This document shows, piece after piece, positions 22,133 through 35,825 of a DNA stretch of 64,000 bases. The stretch is from positions 84,012,100 to 84,076,099 of the forward strand of contig NC_035449.2 of NCBI RefSeq assembly GCF_002127325.2. The letters run 5' to 3'. Source of the stretch: Helianthus annuus (taxonomy: Eukaryota > Streptophyta > Magnoliopsida > Asterales > Asteraceae). The notes below the pieces were generated by a model that worked only from the letters and a program-made list of their open reading frames with translations, did not search any database and was not told where the DNA came from. The position numbers and the translations under genes are program-made. Positions within the stretch are counted from its first letter, which is position 1; the number at the start of each line of letters is the position of its first letter.

Positions 22133-22852
22133 TGTTAGGGCTGGATTTTTATAACACATGATCCTTACATGTGATCCTAACCAGTGATCCTTGTTTCTTT
22201 GGCAGATAGTGATCCTCAGCAGAGTTCCAGGATCAGGATCACGGACCATCATAGGGATCCTCATGCTAACAGTTGTTTTCATTGAATTTAATGTTATCTT
22301 GCAGGAATGTCTAGCAGGATCCGCTCTTAGCATCGCAAACAAGGGACGCATCCTTACAACTTTGGCATATGCTTAATCAGAGATGAACGTTGTAGAGGAT
22401 ATGGAAACTCGGCATGACTTAAGGGCGATAATTTAGGCTAGATTTACTTTTATTTCTAAAGGGGGTAATGAGCTGATTGTTAGTCTATTTACCTAAAATA
22501 GGTCACTCACACTTGTATATATAACACTCTTCCCCATTCGGAAGACACACAACACATTTCTCACACGCTTAGACACTCGATACTGTAGTGATCCTTGTAC
22601 TCAGCTCATTATCATCCGAAGTTGTAACCATTTTTTGTTATATTGAAGTTTGGTGATCGGTAGTTGCCATCACCCGAGGTTTTTTATGCCGGAGATCATA
22701 CATTGATCAAGGGCTTTTTCCTCGTATAAATCCTTGTGTCACTTGCATATTTCTTACCAAAGTGATCCTTTACTTTTTCAACAAACCAAGCATCATTCCC
22801 CGTTTACTTAGAGTTTGGTTGCATTATCCTTGTGTGATTTTTGACCAAAACA
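22133..22852 (+). repeat. Copy 1 5' LTR, subfamily A
   Basis: It starts TGTTAGGGCTGGATTTTTAT and ends GACCAAAACA. TATATATAA at 22516-22524 is the likely TATA box, placing transcription start near 22550. The words AGGATCC and GTGATCCT recur many times in U3. Confidence 0.95.
22516..22524 (+). promoter_or_regulatory. LTR TATA box of copy 1
   Basis: TATATATAA in the middle of the LTR, followed about 30 bases later by a CACACAACACA-type start region. The same arrangement is kept in the 3' LTR. Confidence 0.6.
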
Positions 22853-22855
22853 GTT

Positions 22856-22873
22856 TGGCGCCCACCGTGGGGC
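22856..22873 (+). other. Primer-binding site of copy 1
   Basis: TGGCGCCCACCGTGGGG follows the LTR after a short spacer. The same sequence follows the LTRs at 20298, 33628 and 50369. It is not the initiator-Met site used by the copia-type elements in this window. The matching tRNA was not determined. Confidence 0.7.
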
Positions 22874-22929
22874 AATTGGTGCTTCATTCATAAGAAAACT
22901 TTCTGTTCGAAATCATTTCAAAGAGTTAC

Positions 22930-25554
22930 ATGGCTTCATCATTGAAGAATACATCCACGGCGATGTCTGCAGTCACCTCGTCTCAGAACACTCTGCCTTT
23001 GCCAACACCACCGGCGGGATCTCAGAAAAATGCTGAGAAGAGACCAACTCCTACTTTCTCTAAACCTCCATCTTCTTCTGTTATGAATTCTTCTGCTCCC
23101 AGTACTAGTGATGTATTTACTTTGATTTTGCAGATGAAGGATCGTATGCAGCGGCATGATGAAACTAATGACAGGATCCTTAAGGAAATCGGAGATCTCA
23201 AAAGACAAAAGAAAGCGGCAGAGGATCATTCCCCACTGGTGCCCAAATCTTTGAGTTTTGATACTCCGATGATCACTTCTCAGCCATCAGGAGTCCCAGA
23301 TGTTCAAATTGTGGGAGGATCAAAAGGATTGCACCTCGGATCGGCAATAATGACTCAGGCATCAGGCTCACATTTTCAGCCGGCAGGATCCTATCCTCAG
23401 CATATGGGATCCTTCATGAATTCAGGAGCCTATCCGGGAGCACAGCAGTTTCAAGGATCCTACTTTGTTCCAGGATCATCCCAGGTTCAAGGATCCTCCT
23501 TTGTTCCAGGATCATCCCAGGTTCAAGGATCCTTCTTTGTTCCAGGATCATCCCAGGTTCAAGGATCCTCCTTTGTTCTGGGATCGTCTCAGATACCAGG
23601 ATCCTCCCAGATGCCAGGATCCCTAAAGAGTTTGCAAACAGGAAATCTAGATGTCCATCAAGGGGATTTCATTCCAATGCAGACCATTGCCTCCACTGGT
23701 CCCTCCATCATCCCAGAATCCCAGCCATATGGATTCACACCCAGTATTCCTAACTTGAACCCAATGGGAGGTAACACCTTAAATAATTATCTTACCACTA
23801 ACCATGGATTCGTGCAGGATACAGGTATCAATCATGCTATGGCCAGGGAGTTGCAGAAGCTGAAGGATATGATCTCAAGTGTTCCAGGGGTAGTCAAGCC
23901 TATCCCGGAGATTGCAGATGGAAGCCATAAGGTATCTCGTTTTGCACCACCAATTTGTGATGCAGAGGTACCCAAAAGGTTCCATATCCCTACTATGAAG
24001 CTGTATGATGGTACAACGGATCCTGAGGAGCACATAACACAATACAGGGAGAGGATGGAGATCAATCCAATCCCAGAAAAGTTAAAGGAAGCATGCCTAT
24101 GTAAAGGATTTGGATCCACTCTTACTGGATCAGCTCTTAAATGGCTGCTAAGTCTTCCCCCTTACTCCATCACTTCATTTGCTAATTTAGTTAATTTGTT
24201 CAATAATCAATTCTCTTGTAGTAGAAAATTTGAAAGATTAACTAGTGATTTATATAGGGTAACTCAAAGTCATAATGAATCATTAAGGGATTATATAACT
24301 AAATTCAGTAAAGAATCCTTGGACATTCCCAACTTGGATATGGCCACGGCTGTTGAGGCCTTCAAAATGGGACTGCTTAAGGATTCATTGTTCTATGATG
24401 ATCTTGTTATGACACCGTGCAGGAACCTAGATGAAGTAAGAACTCGGGCACTCAGGTTCATCCGGTTAGAGGATGACAAGAGGATCCAAGAGAGACAAGT
24501 AGGATCCTCAAAACAGGAGAAGCAAGGATCCTCCTTCAAGAGCAATAAATTCAAATCCTACCATAGAAATGACAACCAGAACGTGCATGCAGTTGACCAA
24601 GAAGAGGATGTTGAGGATTATCCTCCGATTTCTGAATATTGTTTTTCTGTTGACAATCATGAACTGATCCTTGCAATGCAGAATCTAGGAGAAAAAGCCA
24701 GGTGGCCCAGAAAGAATGATAAACCATCCGGGACTAAAGACAAGTCAAAGTGGTGTGCATACCTCGAGGATTTCGGGCATCTAACTGAAGAGTGCATCGC
24801 ATTAAGAAAGGAAATTGGATATCTGCTAAGCAAGGGGCATCTAAAAGAGTTGTTGGGAAGAAAAAAGCAAAGGACTCAGGATCCTGAAAGGATCCCTGAA
24901 AAGGCTCCAGCCCCTCCGGCGAATGCACAAGTGATCAACTTTATTTCCGGAGGATCAGACATCTGTGGTACATCCTTCTCAGCGGCTAAAAGGCATGCAA
25001 AGGAAGCAAAAATGGATAATGGAGAAAAACCTATCCGAACATCAAGTATCTCGGAAGGAAATATGATAACATTTGATGAGGATGACCGCATTAACATCCA
25101 GGATCCTCATCATGATAGTTTAGTTATTACTCTATTTATTTCTAACCATTTTGTTCGCAGGATCCTTATCGACGGAGGAAGCTTAGTAAACATTATCCAG
25201 CTTGATGTTCTAAAGAAAATGGGTATCCCGGAATCAGACATCACACCAAGATCCTCCGTGCTTGTGGGATTCAGTGGAGAAACTAAGAAAACTCTGGGGG
25301 ACATCAAACTCCCAATCTACGTGGAAGGATTACATAATTATCAAAAATTTTGTGTTATTGACTGTTTATCTTGTTGTAATGTTATCCTTGGCAGGCCCTG
25401 GATACATGATATGAAAGCAGTCCCATCCACCTACCATCAATGTGTGAAACTCCCTAGCCCATGGGGGATAATCAAGATCGACAGTGATCAGCAGGAGGCC
25501 AAGGATTGTTATACCTCATCCATGAAACCAACCTCGAAGCCAAGGGAGCAATAG
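22930..25554 (+). CDS. Copy 1 gag-protease polyprotein, 874 aa
   Basis: Order of parts: start MASSLKNTSTAMS; coiled coil VFTLILQMKDRMQRHDETND (about 57-100); glycine/serine repeat FVPGSSQVQGSS (about 170-240); capsid-type Retrotrans_gag domain from ISRFAPPICDAE to RALRFIRLEDD (about 335-520); a zinc-finger-like CAYL..FGH..EEC near 600; and protease with LIDGGS in place of DT/SGA near 740, ending NVILGRPW. It ends at a UAG in readthrough context, with pol in the same frame. The zinc ligand His is Leu here (CAYL instead of CAYH in copies 2 and 3), and the protease reads GGSLVNI where sisters have GGSSVNI. Otherwise the frame is intact. Confidence 0.92.
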   Translation: MASSLKNTSTAMSAVTSSQNTLPLPTPPAGSQKNAEKRPTPTFSKPPSSSVMNSSAPSTSDVFTLILQMKDRMQRHDETNDRILKEIGDLKRQKKAAEDHSPLVPKSLSFDTPMITSQPSGVPDVQIVGGSKGLHLGSAIMTQASGSHFQPAGSYPQHMGSFMNSGAYPGAQQFQGSYFVPGSSQVQGSSFVPGSSQVQGSFFVPGSSQVQGSSFVLGSSQIPGSSQMPGSLKSLQTGNLDVHQGDFIPMQTIASTGPSIIPESQPYGFTPSIPNLNPMGGNTLNNYLTTNHGFVQDTGINHAMARELQKLKDMISSVPGVVKPIPEIADGSHKVSRFAPPICDAEVPKRFHIPTMKLYDGTTDPEEHITQYRERMEINPIPEKLKEACLCKGFGSTLTGSALKWLLSLPPYSITSFANLVNLFNNQFSCSRKFERLTSDLYRVTQSHNESLRDYITKFSKESLDIPNLDMATAVEAFKMGLLKDSLFYDDLVMTPCRNLDEVRTRALRFIRLEDDKRIQERQVGSSKQEKQGSSFKSNKFKSYHRNDNQNVHAVDQEEDVEDYPPISEYCFSVDNHELILAMQNLGEKARWPRKNDKPSGTKDKSKWCAYLEDFGHLTEECIALRKEIGYLLSKGHLKELLGRKKQRTQDPERIPEKAPAPPANAQVINFISGGSDICGTSFSAAKRHAKEAKMDNGEKPIRTSSISEGNMITFDEDDRINIQDPHHDSLVITLFISNHFVRRILIDGGSLVNIIQLDVLKKMGIPESDITPRSSVLVGFSGETKKTLGDIKLPIYVEGLHNYQKFCVIDCLSCCNVILGRPWIHDMKAVPSTYHQCVKLPSPWGIIKIDSDQQEAKDCYTSSMKPTSKPREQ
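23461..23580 (+). repeat. 36-bp tandem repeat inside gag
   Basis: Three full units plus partials of TTTGTTCCAGGATCATCCCA + GGTTCAAGGATCCTCC, encoding FVPGSSQVQGSS. The same region varies in number and form in the other copies (18-bp QVQGSS unit at 21640 and 42690, 36-bp unit at 51660). Confidence 0.9.
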
Positions 25555-28877
<3,323 letters not shown>

Positions 28878-29880
28878 ACAGGATCCTTCAAGCATATGAT
28901 CCTTACATTGGAAGCATCCTCGAAGGATCCCGGCGACATCAGTGATCCTTACTCTGGTAAAGTCCTTATCTCAAAACTTTTCCATTTTCTTATTTTTACC
29001 TAAGGATAAGGATCACGTATCCTTCATCCTTCTCTCACGAGAATTTGAGTTCTGATAGTCCAGGTATCCTCAGCATATTATCGATAGTCTTCAAAAGCAT
29101 CTCAGATCCTTGGGTTCAACCCCAGTTATCCTTGGGCTTGTCCCCAGTTTTCGACTGTAGCGCACGATGATCCTGGTATAGTTCACGTCTTTGGGACCTG
29201 TACCCACTTTAGGGGCTGACAACCTCATCGTACTGGCTATATCTAGGATCCTACGTATAATGGTAGACGTACCATACATCCGTTCCTAAGGTTTCTAATG
29301 TTTTCACGTTAGCTAAGGTTTTGACATTTTCATGTCACCAAGTTTGGATAGTCGCCAGTAAGGGCCATACTCCAGTTTACATACGATCCTTGGGCTTGTC
29401 CCCAGTTATCCTTCGGGCTTGTCCCCAGTTATCCTTTGGGCTTGTCCCCAGTGATCCTTTGGGATCATCCCCAGTTATCCTTTGGGCTTGTCCCCAGTTA
29501 CTAACTTATCTTTTATATTGGCCTAGTCCCAAGTTATGTCCTACTTTCCAGGTTTTCGAAGACTAAACTTTTAAGGATCCTTAATCCTTGTTATCCTATT
29601 TCACTTACGATTACCCTGATCAAAGGATAGGATCCTAACTTGGATTCTCAGGTATGATCCTTGACTATACTCATTATTCTGAACAACCTTTACACTTTGA
29701 CAACTAAGCCTATGATCCTTGAAATAGACTACCTTGAAAATTTTCGATTACAGGATATTTGATCTAGGATCATATCCTAAATTTCTTAGACATGATTTGC
29801 TCAACTTTTGTTACTCTAACAAACATGTTTCTAAAACAATTGGAAAATAAGAGGATAAATAAAGGATAACAAAACAAGAT
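28878..29880 (+). repeat. Copy 1 region after pol, with 23-bp tandem repeat
   Basis: Non-coding on both strands. At 29392-29506 a 23-bp unit (GGGCTTGTCCCCAGTTATCC + TTY) is repeated five times. The same array appears inverted at about 50209-50293 (copy 5) and 58990-59118 (copy 4). AGGATCC words are dense. The strand-specific phrase CGCACGATGATCCTGGTATA is conserved in the copies. AT-rich sequence near 29900 is the presumed poly(A) region of the antisense gene. Confidence 0.8.
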
Positions 29881-29936
29881 AAGCCAGAAAGATTAGAGTT
29901 ATTTTATTAACAAAGCCCTTTCAAAAGTTGTCAAAA

Positions 29937-29980
29937 TTGCCAACCCACGTTTCTACCAGCAAAACGTGGCCCGTCCACAT
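29937..29980 (-). ncRNA. Conserved hairpin downstream of the antisense gene (copy 1)
   Basis: TTGCCAAC (29937-29944) pairs with GTTGGCAA (29973-29980), and CCACGTTT/AAACGTGG forms an adjoining inner stem. In copy 4 the outer stem is TTACCTAC/GTAGGTAA: two positions changed on each side with pairing kept. It lies in the presumed 3' UTR of the antisense transcript. Whether it acts on the sense or antisense RNA is open. Confidence 0.6.
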
Positions 29981-30261
29981 GGGTTGGCAAAGGGTGTCCA
30001 TTGTTTATGCGGTCATAGCAGGTGCAGGAAAGTAAAAGCGGCAGGATCACAAAGGCTTCATCCCCCAAACAGAGGATCCCTCCACCATTTGCAATCCTAC
30101 CTATTGTCCAAAGGATCCAGGATCCTCAATCCTAAAACTATTGTTTAAGTTACAGACCATCATTGTTTAAAACATCACAACCACAAAAAACCACTACCAA
30201 ATTTTAAAAAATTGGGCTCCGGCTATGTCTAGAAATTTCCATCATTGCCCAATCCTGCAGC

Positions 30262-31864
30262 TCAAACCTTCGCTGCACCATCACCACCAGCTCCACTTGC
30301 TTCCCCCTGATCCTTGCCAGCATCACCACCTTCAAGCATTGGGATCTCCTCAGCTTCATCATCATCCTCCAGCTCTGCCAACCTTGCCTTCCAGCCCTCC
30401 ACATCCCATGTGCTCTTGTCATAGGCAGGATCCTGAGCCTCCGCAGCCATCTGCAATTGGATCTTATACATAGCTATTGCGGCAGAGACCTTGGCATCCT
30501 GGGTGATCTCCTGCTTCTCACAATCCATGTTGATCAGCATTTGAGCAGCTTCATCCTTGGTAGCCCGGAGTTCCTTCTCAAGATCAGCTATCTTGAGATC
30601 CTTCAGCACGCCCATTTGTTGGAGGTCGGCGATTTGGCGGTCCTAATCCTCAACATGGCCAAGGTAGGTCTCTATTTCAGCAAGTTTCTGCAGAAAGGGA
30701 AAGAGGTAAGTTCAGGACCAGGTGATCCTCAAACAAGCAGGATATACGAGCAGAATACACAAGCAAGAGCAATGATCCTTACTTCATTAACATAATCAAG
30801 AAACTGTTGGCGGAGCATGGGAAATCCTTGAAGATCCTCAGAAGCCTTTCTCTTCTTTCCCTTACCCCTAATGGGTGCTTTAGGGGCTGAAGCAGATGGA
30901 CTAGCAGCAGGGTTCTTCTTCCTTGTAGACTTGACGTTAGCAAGATCATCAATACCAAACTTGGAGGCAGACTTGACAGATTTCCTAGCGCCTACACAAT
31001 CAAAATAAGATAAGAACTCTAACTAATTTAAAAATCTTACATAGAACTACTTTTTAAATGAGGATACTTACTTGACATTGTGGCAGATGCGGAGGATACT
31101 TCCTGTGAATCTTGAATGGCAACTTGAAAACTTCTGGTCTCAGGATCAAGCTTTTTGAAGGCTAGAACTCTCTCTCTTGCAGCAGGAGTCAACTTGAGAT
31201 GAGCAACAGATATGGCTGCACAAAAAACAGAATATTAGTGATCCTCGCCTTAAGGAACAAGTCTGATGGTGATCCTTCCAGGATCCTCTATCCTACCATG
31301 AGTAGCCCACTCCTTGGGCAGATCCTTCCCATTAGGGATGGTATCCATCCTAACAAAGAAGAATCGTCGCTTCTAATTCATGTCATTTTTGGTGACCTTA
31401 AGAACAGGGTGATCCTCTCTGGCTTTCCGTTTGAGCAAATATCGACAGGATCCAAACGTTGTGAGATCATACAGCTCAGCCAGCTCCGCCATCCCTAAGT
31501 CAATCCCCTCCTGCTCAATGATCCTTTCATGGGTATACAAAACCCTCCAGATCATCGGCATGGCTTGGATGTAAGATATGCCGGTCAGGGAAAAGAAAGG
31601 TTGGGTGAAAGCTGGAAAGGGATACGTATAGCCTATGGTGAACAGAGTAACAGGAAAAGCTACCCAAGAATCGGAGACAAAGTCACTTAAAGCAGTGGGA
31701 GTGAAAGATTTAAAGATAGTATTCGCCGGAAAACAATGACGAATTCTATCAATATGAACATCGGTGAAACAACACCTCTCATGGGGAGAATCCTTGATGA
31801 TCCCTTGACCCTTCAAGGGACTGTTCTTTTTAGGATCCTTATGAGGGGAGTTGCGTAGCAGCAT
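30262..31864 (-). pseudogene. Antisense four-exon gene of copy 1 (two stops)
   Basis: Exons on the minus strand: 31864-31297, 31215-31072, 30991-30783, 30687-30262, all with GT..AG borders and the same phases as in copies 4 and 5. The protein has about 448 codons. The N-terminal ~190 residues (CCFTDVHIDRIRHCF, YIQAMPMIWRVLYTHERIIE, EGIDLGMAELAELYDLTTFG) resemble the Pfam putative gypsy-type transposon domain (PF04195, from memory). Then come a basic RGKGKKRKA patch (NLS-like), a coiled coil (IADLEKELRATKDEA) and an acidic tail. A Trp codon near 31375 is TAG and a Gln codon in exon 4 (near 30643) is TAG, so this copy is not functional. Extra antisense frames are known in Tat elements. Confidence 0.85.
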
Positions 31865-32013
31865 GCTTGCAGAATGTTGAAGAAAAACAAAGAAGCAGAA
31901 AAACAGAGTAAGAGAAGGAAGAAGGAAGAAGAGAGATACCTGATTGATCTTCGGACGAGATTATAAAGGGAGTTTCTTTGATTTTAAATGCGAATTGATC
32001 CTATCTCTATCTC

Positions 32014-32088
32014 CTATTTATAATGATGATCTGCAGGGCTGTCACTTCTGTGACGTAAGAATCACAACGGCTAGTCCGACTCCAACGG
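32014..32088 (-). promoter_or_regulatory. Promoter of the antisense gene (copy 1)
   Basis: On the minus strand, upstream to downstream: CCGTT at 32088-32084 (as TCCAACGGCTA on the plus strand, a full match to the mitosis-specific MSA consensus YCYAACGGYYA), a second AACGG at 32066-32070, TTACGTCA (32058-32051), GTGACA (32045-32040) and TATAAATAG (32022-32014). The ATG is about 150 bases further on. The same order and spacing recur in copies 4 and 5. Confidence 0.65.
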
Positions 32089-32177
32089 CTAGTTATCCGA
32101 TTAGCTCGTTGCAGATAAGATCAAGCAAAATATAACTCATTTATTTACAATATCACTCCTTATATTTTAGGGGCAAT

Positions 32178-32896
32178 TGTTAGGGCTGGATTTTTATAAC
32201 ACATGATCCTTACATGTGATCCTAACCAGTGATCCTTGTTTCTTTGGCAGATAGTGATCCTCAGCAGAGTTCCAGGATCAGGATCACGGACCATCATAGG
32301 GATCCTCATGCTAACAGTTGTTTTCATTGAATTTAATGTTATCTTGCAGGAATGTCTAGCAGGATCCGCTCTTAGCATCGCAAACAAGGGACGCGTCTTT
32401 ACAACTTTGGCATATGCTTAATCAGAGATGAACGTTGTAGAGGATATGGAAACTCGGCATGACTTAAGGGCGATAATTTAGGCTAGATTTACTTTTATTT
32501 CTAAAGGGGTAATGAGCTGATTGTTAGTCTATTTACCTAAAATAGGTCACTCACACTTGTATATATAACACTCTTCCCCATTCGGAAGACACACAACACA
32601 TTTCTCACACGCTTAGACACTCGATACTGTAGTGATCCTTGTACTCAGCTCATTATCATCCGAAGTTGTAACCATTTTTTGTTATATTGAAGTTTGGTGA
32701 TCGGTAGTTGCCATCACCCGAGGTTTTTTATGCCGGAGATCATACATTGATCAAGGGCTTTTTCCTCGTATAAATCCTTGTGTCACTTGCATATTTCTTA
32801 CCAAAGTGATCCTTTACTTTTTCAACAAACCAAGCATCATTCCCCGTTTACTTAGAGTTTGGTTGCATTATCCTTGTGTGATTTTTGACCAAAACA
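32178..32896 (+). repeat. Copy 1 3' LTR
   Basis: Nearly identical to the 5' LTR. It is preceded by the polypurine tract TTTTAGGGGCAAT and followed by the target duplicate ATAAG and the copy 0 gag codons ISRFAP. Confidence 0.95.
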
Positions 32897-32901
32897 ATAA
32901 G

Positions 32902-33627
32902 ATATCCCGTTTTGCACCATCTCTTTGTGATGCAGAAATCCCAAAAAGGTTCCAGATACCTACCATGAAGTTATATGATGGTTCAACGGATCCAGAAGAG
33001 CATGTGGCTCGGTACAGAGAAAGGATGGAGATCAATCCAATTCCTGAGAGGTTAAAAGAAGCATGTCTATGCAAGGGTTTTGGATCCACACTCACTAGAT
33101 CAGCTCTTAAATGGCTGCTAATTCTTCCCCCTTACTCTATTACTTTATTTGCTAATCTAGTTAACCTGTTTAATAGTCAATTCTCATGCAGTAGAAAATT
33201 TGAACGATTAACTAGTGATCTATATAGGGTAACACAAGGTCAAAATGAATCACTTAGAGATTATATCACTATGTTTAGTAAAGAATCCTTGGATATTCCT
33301 AATTTGGATATTGCTACGGCTATAGAAGCCTTTAAAATGGGTTTACTTAGGGGTTCATTATTCTATGATGATCTTGTCATGACCCCTTGCAGGAATCTTG
33401 ATGAAGTAAGAGCCAGGGCCCTTAGATTCATTCGGTTAAAGGATGATAAAAGGATCCAGGAAAGGCTGGTAGGATCCTTAAAGCAGGAAAAACAAGGATC
33501 CTACTTCAGGAACAACAAGTCCAAGTGCTACAACAAGTCTGATAACCAGAATTTGCATGCAGTAGAACAGGAAGAGGATGATGAGGGTTACCCTCCAATT
33601 TTTGAATATTGTTTTTCTGTTGATAAC
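32902..33627 (+). pseudogene. Copy 0 gag, continuation after copy 1
   Basis: The capsid domain resumes with ISRFAPSLCDAEIPKRFQI and runs to EYCFSVDN, where the LTR of copy 2 begins (33628). The frame is open across this stretch and 80 to 90 percent similar to the other copies by eye. ATAAC at 33623-33627 is the likely target duplicate of copy 2. Its partner lies outside the window. Confidence 0.9.
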
Positions 33628-34341
33628 TGTTAGGGGAGGATTTCTCAATGACCTGTGATCCTTAATTACTGTTGGGTTTGGTGATCCTCACTTCTGTTTC
33701 TGTTAGTGATCCTCAGAAGTGCTTCAGGATCAGGATCATGGATCATCTTAAGGATCCTTATACTAACGATTGTCTACTTTGAATATGGTATTGTTTTGCA
33801 GGAGTACCAGCTTGGACATGGTCTTGGCGACATTCCTGGAGCATCTTCCATGTTTATTCCGCACGTGCTTAGCTAAAAGTGGACGTTATGGTGTCGTGGG
33901 GGACTTGCACCATTTGCGGAATGTTAGTTAGTGTAGATATTTTCCATTTTTAAGGGGTAGCGAGCTAATTAGAAAACACTTGGCTATTTTTGGCTACACA
34001 CACACTCGTACAACTGCTCTCACCAGCTCTCTGCAATTCACTTGGCGATTATACACTTTTTTACACAATACACTATAGTGATCCTTGTACTTAGCTCGCT
34101 ATCATTCAAAGTTGTAATACATTCATTGTTTAATTTGAGTTGGTGATCGGTAGTTTCCATCACCCGAGGTTTTTTATGCCGGAGATCATTCATTGATCAA
34201 GGGCTTTTTCCTCGTATAAATCTTTGTGTCACTTGTTCATTTCATTTCTGAGTGATCCTATTGTTGTTCATCAATTCAAACATCATACCTCACAACAGAA
34301 AGTTTGGTTGCATTGTCATTGCTTGATTTTTTACCAAAACA
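33628..34341 (+). repeat. Tat-family copy 2: 5' LTR, subfamily B
   Basis: Starts TGTTAGGGGAGGATTTCTCA and ends TTTACCAAAACA, followed by TTTGGCGCCCACCGTGGGG. The U3 half matches the LTR at 20298, not those at 22133 and 50369. The R/U5 half is common to all. Confidence 0.9.
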
Positions 34342-34428
34342 GTTTGGCGCCCACCGTGGGGCAATTGGTGCTTCATTCCTAAGAGATTCTTGTTTTCGTG
34401 ATCATTTTGGTTCATTGCATCCAAGCAG

Positions 34429-34720
34429 ATGGCTTCGTCATCAAAGAACACTTCCAGTGCGATGTCTGCAGTCAATTCATCCCAGGGCATTCCACCTCTG
34501 ACTCCACCACCTTCTGGATCTCAGAAAAATGCCGAGAAGAAACCGACTCCCATTTTCTCAAAACCTCCAACTTCTTCTGCTTCTTATACTCCTACTACTA
34601 GTGATTTATTTACTTTAATTTTGCAGATGAAGGAGCATATACAGCAGCAGGATAAGACCAATGAAAGGATTCTCAGAGAAATTGGAGACATCAAGAAACA
34701 GAAGAGATTGGCAGAGGATC
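34429..34720 (+). pseudogene. Copy 2 gag, N-terminal part
   Basis: Starts MASSSKNTSSAMS, includes the coiled coil LFTLILQMKEHIQQQDKTNE, and is cut in the codons for AED by the gag-only element at 34721. The gag resumes at 42449 after the duplicated GGATC. Confidence 0.92.
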
Positions 34721-35177
34721 TGTTAGTGCACTACATCTGTTGATTACGTCTAGGTGTCTAGGATCAGGTCTTATATCGGATTGTATAGCATAGGGCACGT
34801 AATACGAGAAAACAGGAGTTTGTATAGGTTTTATGTGCTAGACCCGCTCATAGGGACATTAGTGTTTGGTTCGCTTATTTGGCAGGCTGGTCCGCTTTTG
34901 TGGACATGTCTGGTCCGCTTTTATGGTCATGTGACACATAAGCGGACCCAGTTGCCTATATATAGGTGTAGCCATGAGCGGTTCAGTATGGTAGTTGTCG
35001 AATTCCACGCCGAAGCTCTGCCGGTGTGAAGATTGAGCTGTAAAACGTTTCAAATCAATAAAACAAGCAGTTAGGAGGAAGAACAAGCTATATCTACTTG
35101 CATTTCTTATTATTCCGCATCTGAAACGCAAGAGACAACCTCTGAACGACTCGTTCGGGTCAGCAAACGATCCTACA
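34721..35177 (+). repeat. 5' LTR of the gag-only element
   Basis: Begins TGTTAGTGCACTACATCTGT and ends GATCCTACA. CTATATATAG at 34956-34965 is the likely TATA box. It contains four GGTYCGCTT-type words, which continue in the leader. Confidence 0.95.
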
Positions 35178-35179
35178 AG

Positions 35180-35191
35180 TGGTATCAGAGC
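35180..35191 (+). other. Primer-binding site, initiator tRNA-Met
   Basis: TGGTATCAGAGC two bases after the LTR, the classical copia-type primer site. Confidence 0.9.
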
Positions 35192-35393
35192 TTGGGAGGA
35201 GGTTTTCTGCATATCATAGCCGGATTTCATCATTTCTTCTCACTTCTACACCTTCTTTTCTCATTTTCGGGAGATTTTACGGTCGGAATTCGCTCAAATT
35301 TTCACAGTTTGTGCGCATCTGCATAACGACAAACCTTGGAAAGTTTCGTCTCAAAATTCGAAGTTTTAGTGGGTCAAATCGTGTTCGTCATGT

Positions 35394-35775
35394 GGTTCGC
35401 TCGTACTAACGTCATCATGTTCCGCTCTTAGGTCACTGTCTGGTTCGCTCATTCGTACAGATTTTCAGCTGGTTCGCTCAAAAATTGGTTCTGGTCCGCT
35501 CCAAAGTCATAGTCTGGTTCGCTTTTCTGAACAAATCTTTGCTGGTCCGCTCGAACGAACAGAGTATGGTCCGCTCGAATGGACATTGATTGAGTTTGCT
35601 TATTTGTCCAGATAGCCTGGTTCGCTTATTCAGTCACCCGGTCCGCTTATTTGGTTCGCTCATTTGATTTTGATCCGATTCGCTCAAAAGGCTTTGTCCG
35701 GTCCGCTTATTAGATCTTATCTGGTCCGCTTATCTGGCTGGTTCGCTCCAAGTGATTTGGTTGGATCGCTTATTG
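35394..35775 (+). repeat. Leader with about 16 copies of GGTYCGCTY
   Basis: Between primer site and gag start, the word (C)TGGTYCGCTY, often followed by ATT, CAAA or CGAA, occurs about 16 times at irregular 15 to 50-base spacing. The bases between copies are not conserved. The same word occurs in the LTR U3. Sporadic variants exist (GATTCGCTC, GGATCGCTT). Confidence 0.85.
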
Positions 35776-35825
35776 TACTAGATTCTCTTATCAGTCATTT
35801 GTCTTGAAATTTGTGCCATTTGATT

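Noticed and set aside
23832..24119. 95-codon minus-strand frame inside gag, seen in several copies
   Set aside because: It recurs only because the capsid domain is conserved on the other strand. No start context, no codon signal of its own.
30225..30473. His/Pro-rich plus-strand frame
   Set aside because: It is the complement of the acidic tail and coiled coil of the antisense gene, a shadow. The same applies to 49255-49530 and 58031-58216.
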